This document shows, piece after piece, positions 62,416 through 64,000 of a stretch of DNA of 64,000 nucleotides. Source of the stretch: Polaribacter sp. ALD11 (lineage in GTDB: Bacteria > Bacteroidota > Bacteroidia > Flavobacteriales > Flavobacteriaceae); contig NZ_CP025119.1 of the NCBI RefSeq assembly GCF_002831685.1, positions 531,001-595,000 on the forward strand. The letters run 5' to 3'. A program made the translations under genes and the position numbers. The notes under the pieces are model-generated. The model ran no database searches. It saw nothing but the letters and a program-made list of their open reading frames with translations, and was not told where the DNA came from. Position 1 is the first letter of the stretch. Each line of letters opens with the position of its first letter.

Positions 62416-63321
62416 ATGAAATTCGGAAAAGTAGCGCATCCTGAAAATATTGATTTTACCTTACCCAACACAAACTCAAATACATTTAAAGTTTTAAGTG
62501 CTTATCAAAAACCAGAAAAACCAACCGTTTTTGTTGGTTGTGCAAAATGGAATCGTGCAGATTTAAAAGGGTTTTACCCAAGAGGAACCAAAGACGAGTT
62601 AGTATATTATTCAAATCAGTTTAATGCTATCGAATTGAACGCCACTTTTTATAGAAATTTCCCTGCGCAACAATTTGAAAAATGGCACGCTAAAACTCCT
62701 GCTAATTTTAAATTTTTCCCAAAACTAGGGCAGGAAATTAGTCATTGGAAACGCTTGAATGGAGTAGCAGAAATTACCAATTCTTATATTGATCATTTTA
62801 GCAACCTGCAAGAAAAATTAGGAACTATATTTTTACAGTTACACACTAATTTTGGGACTAAGAATTTTAATTTGCTTCAAAATTTTATCGAAAGTTGGCC
62901 TAAAAATCTTCCTTTGGCTGTAGAAGTACGGCACAAAGATTGGTTTTCTGATGCATTGATTGCAAATGATTTTTGTTTATTACTAGAAGAAAATAACATT
63001 GCAAATGTTTTGGTAGATACTGCTGGTAGAAGAGATATGCTGCACATGAGATTGACCAATAATGAAGCTTTTATTAGGTATGTTGGCGCAAATCACCCGA
63101 CAGATTATGATAGGTTAGATGATTGGATTTTAAAGCTAAAAGATTGGACAGATGCTGGTTTACAAAACATTAATTTCTTTATTCATCAGAATTTAGAAGA
63201 AGCATCACCTTTATTAGCTGCCTATTTTATTAAAAATCTAAATGCTGAGTTTGGTTTAGATTTGAAAATTCCGAATGAAAAAGAGGCAGATTCTTCTAAC
63301 GGACAAATGAGTTTGTTGTAA
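62416..63321 (+). CDS. DUF72-family TIM-barrel protein
   Basis: The 301-residue protein has the DUF72 pattern: FVGCAKWNRADLKGFYP, QFNAIELNATFYRNFPAQQF, PLAVEVRHKDWF and HMRLTNNEAFIRYVG. The fold is a TIM barrel resembling xylose-isomerase-type enzymes; the reaction is not established. The N-terminal 30 residues are an extension seen in flavobacterial members. It is co-directional with the patatin gene (15 nt gap) and convergent with the tracrRNA. Confidence 0.88.
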   Translation: MKFGKVAHPENIDFTLPNTNSNTFKVLSAYQKPEKPTVFVGCAKWNRADLKGFYPRGTKDELVYYSNQFNAIELNATFYRNFPAQQFEKWHAKTPANFKFFPKLGQEISHWKRLNGVAEITNSYIDHFSNLQEKLGTIFLQLHTNFGTKNFNLLQNFIESWPKNLPLAVEVRHKDWFSDALIANDFCLLLEENNIANVLVDTAGRRDMLHMRLTNNEAFIRYVGANHPTDYDRLDDWILKLKDWTDAGLQNINFFIHQNLEEASPLLAAYFIKNLNAEFGLDLKIPNEKEADSSNGQMSLL

Positions 63322-63349
63322 TTTTTTCTTGACTTAAAAATTTAAGAAA

Positions 63350-63436
63350 GAGAAAGCGACATCATAATTTCTATGATGCCGCTTTAAATGTTTTCACAAC
63401 GGAATAATCCTTATTGTGAATTGATTTCAAATTGTT
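63350..63436 (-). ncRNA. tracrRNA of a type II-C CRISPR system
   Basis: On the minus strand the segment begins after a TATATTTG -7 box (63440-63447). It reads an anti-repeat (CAATTTGAAATCAATTCACAA, complementary to 63414-63434), then AATAAGGATTATTCCG with CACAA/TTGTG pairing (63395-63399 with 63414-63418). It ends with a strong 14-bp hairpin (63353-63385, AAAGCGGCATCATA with TATGATGTCGCTTT). The order anti-repeat, ACAAUAAGG, terminal hairpin is that of II-C tracrRNAs such as the Neisseria one. The predicted CRISPR repeat should begin GTTGTGAATTGATTTCAAAT. The ends are estimates. Confidence 0.75.
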
Positions 63437-63536
63437 CTACAAATATATATTAAATAAAATAAACTTTTTTACGGGTTTCCATAATCTTTAACTATTCTTT
63501 TATTTTATATTTAGAAAATATAATAAATTATTGAAT

Positions 63537-64000
63537 ATGAAAAAGATTTTAGGTTTAGATTTAGGAACTACATCAATTGGTTGGGCTATAGTTAATGAAG
63601 CTGAAACTACAAATGAAAACTCAGAAATTATAAAATTAGGTGTTCGTGTGAATCCGCTAACTGTAGATGAACAAACTAATTTTGAGAAGGGAAGACCTAT
63701 TACTACAAATGCAGATAGAACTTTAAAAAGAGGTGCAAGGAGAAATTTACAACGTTTTAAACTTCGTAGAGAAAACCTTATTGAGATTTTAACGAAATCT
63801 AAAATAATTTCAAAAAATACAGCTTTAACAGAAGTTGGAGAATCTACAACGCATCAAACTTTAAGTTTGCGTGCAAAATCGGCTTCAGAAAAAATTGAAA
63901 TAGAAGAATTTGCTCGCGTTTTATTAGCTATAAATAAAAAACGAGGCTATAAAAGTAGTAGAAAAGCTAAAAATGAAGAAGAAGGTACTTTAATTGATGG
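63537..64000 (+). CDS. cas9: Cas9, type II-C-like (N-terminal 154 codons, cut by window edge)
   Basis: The frame begins MKKILGLDLGTTSIGWAIVN, the RuvC-I motif with catalytic Asp8, and continues to LGVRVNPLTVDEQTNFEKG. The arginine-rich bridge helix is RTLKRGARRNLQRFKLRREN at about 61-80, and RVLLAINKKRGYKSSRKAKN begins the REC lobe. These are diagnostic for Cas9. The gene runs off the window; HNH, RuvC-II/III, cas1, cas2 and the array are not visible. The tracrRNA lies divergently upstream, as is common in Bacteroidota II-C loci. Confidence 0.95.
   Translation, partial: MKKILGLDLGTTSIGWAIVNEAETTNENSEIIKLGVRVNPLTVDEQTNFEKGRPITTNADRTLKRGARRNLQRFKLRRENLIEILTKSKIISKNTALTEVGESTTHQTLSLRAKSASEKIEIEEFARVLLAINKKRGYKSSRKAKNEEEGTLID

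Noticed and set aside
1..64000. Prophage, integrative element or tRNA/rRNA genes
   Set aside because: I saw no integrase, phage structural or conjugation genes, no transposase, and no cloverleaf or rRNA-like sequence on reading both strands; a covariance scan was not possible.

Overview
The window is a compact, AT-rich bacterial chromosome segment. It most likely comes from a marine member of the Flavobacteriaceae (Bacteroidota), perhaps Polaribacter- or Tenacibaculum-like; the genus is a guess. The evidence is a secreted leucine-rich-repeat protein with a type IX secretion sorting tail, promoters of the Bacteroidota form TTTG-N(17-23)-TAnnTTTG, no Shine-Dalgarno signals, several TTG/GTG starts, a bacillithiol-system protein, sulfonolipid-type genes and a type II-C-like cas9. 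No tRNA, rRNA, prophage or transposase gene was seen.

Layout. 0-4 kb: sbcD-sbcC nuclease operon (sbcC cut by the left edge) and mutS2. 4.2-7.8 kb: a large secreted LRR protein. 7.9-10.5 kb: ung, a glycosyltransferase and an LpxH-like phosphoesterase. 10.7-14 kb: a minus-strand operon of a 2-oxoglutarate oxygenase, YciH, a nucleoside phosphorylase, a solute-binding-fold protein without signal peptide, and a 46-residue lipoprotein. 14-17.2 kb: rlmD, pterin dehydratase and two envelope proteins. 17.2-24.7 kb: rocD behind a possibly structured leader, a small membrane protein, an AsmA-like protein, YbaB and an S9 peptidase. 24.8-27.2 kb: a cysteine-synthase-like and a serine-palmitoyltransferase-like enzyme, read as cysteate/capnine (sulfonolipid) synthesis.

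27.3-35.4 kb is a complete histidine operon, hisG-D-C-B-H-A-F-(GNAT)-IE, preceded by a leader peptide with four consecutive His codons and an intrinsic terminator, a classical attenuator. 35.6-44.5 kb holds a DMT exporter, a UbiA prenyltransferase, smpB, two lipoproteins, clpB, ytxJ and a helicase. 44.6-48.3 kb is a polyamine operon (arginine decarboxylase, agmatinase, deoxyhypusine-synthase-like protein) behind a strong promoter and a leader of about 270 nt with several hairpins and a 54-codon open frame. 48.4-63.3 kb contains a GNAT-nitrilase fusion, an FUSC membrane protein, fahA, glyA, stress proteins, rmuC, an acyltransferase, pepT, two exported proteins, a patatin and a DUF72 protein. 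At the right edge a cas9 gene begins; a tracrRNA gene facing the other way lies just upstream.

The most notable non-coding items are the his attenuator, the structured speA leader, the tracrRNA, a candidate sRNA near 58.45 kb, and two or three families of short dispersed inverted repeats. Several of these repeats sit inside the his operon. I see no wholly unknown multi-gene system; the regulatory RNAs and the cytosolic solute-binding-fold operon are the best leads.
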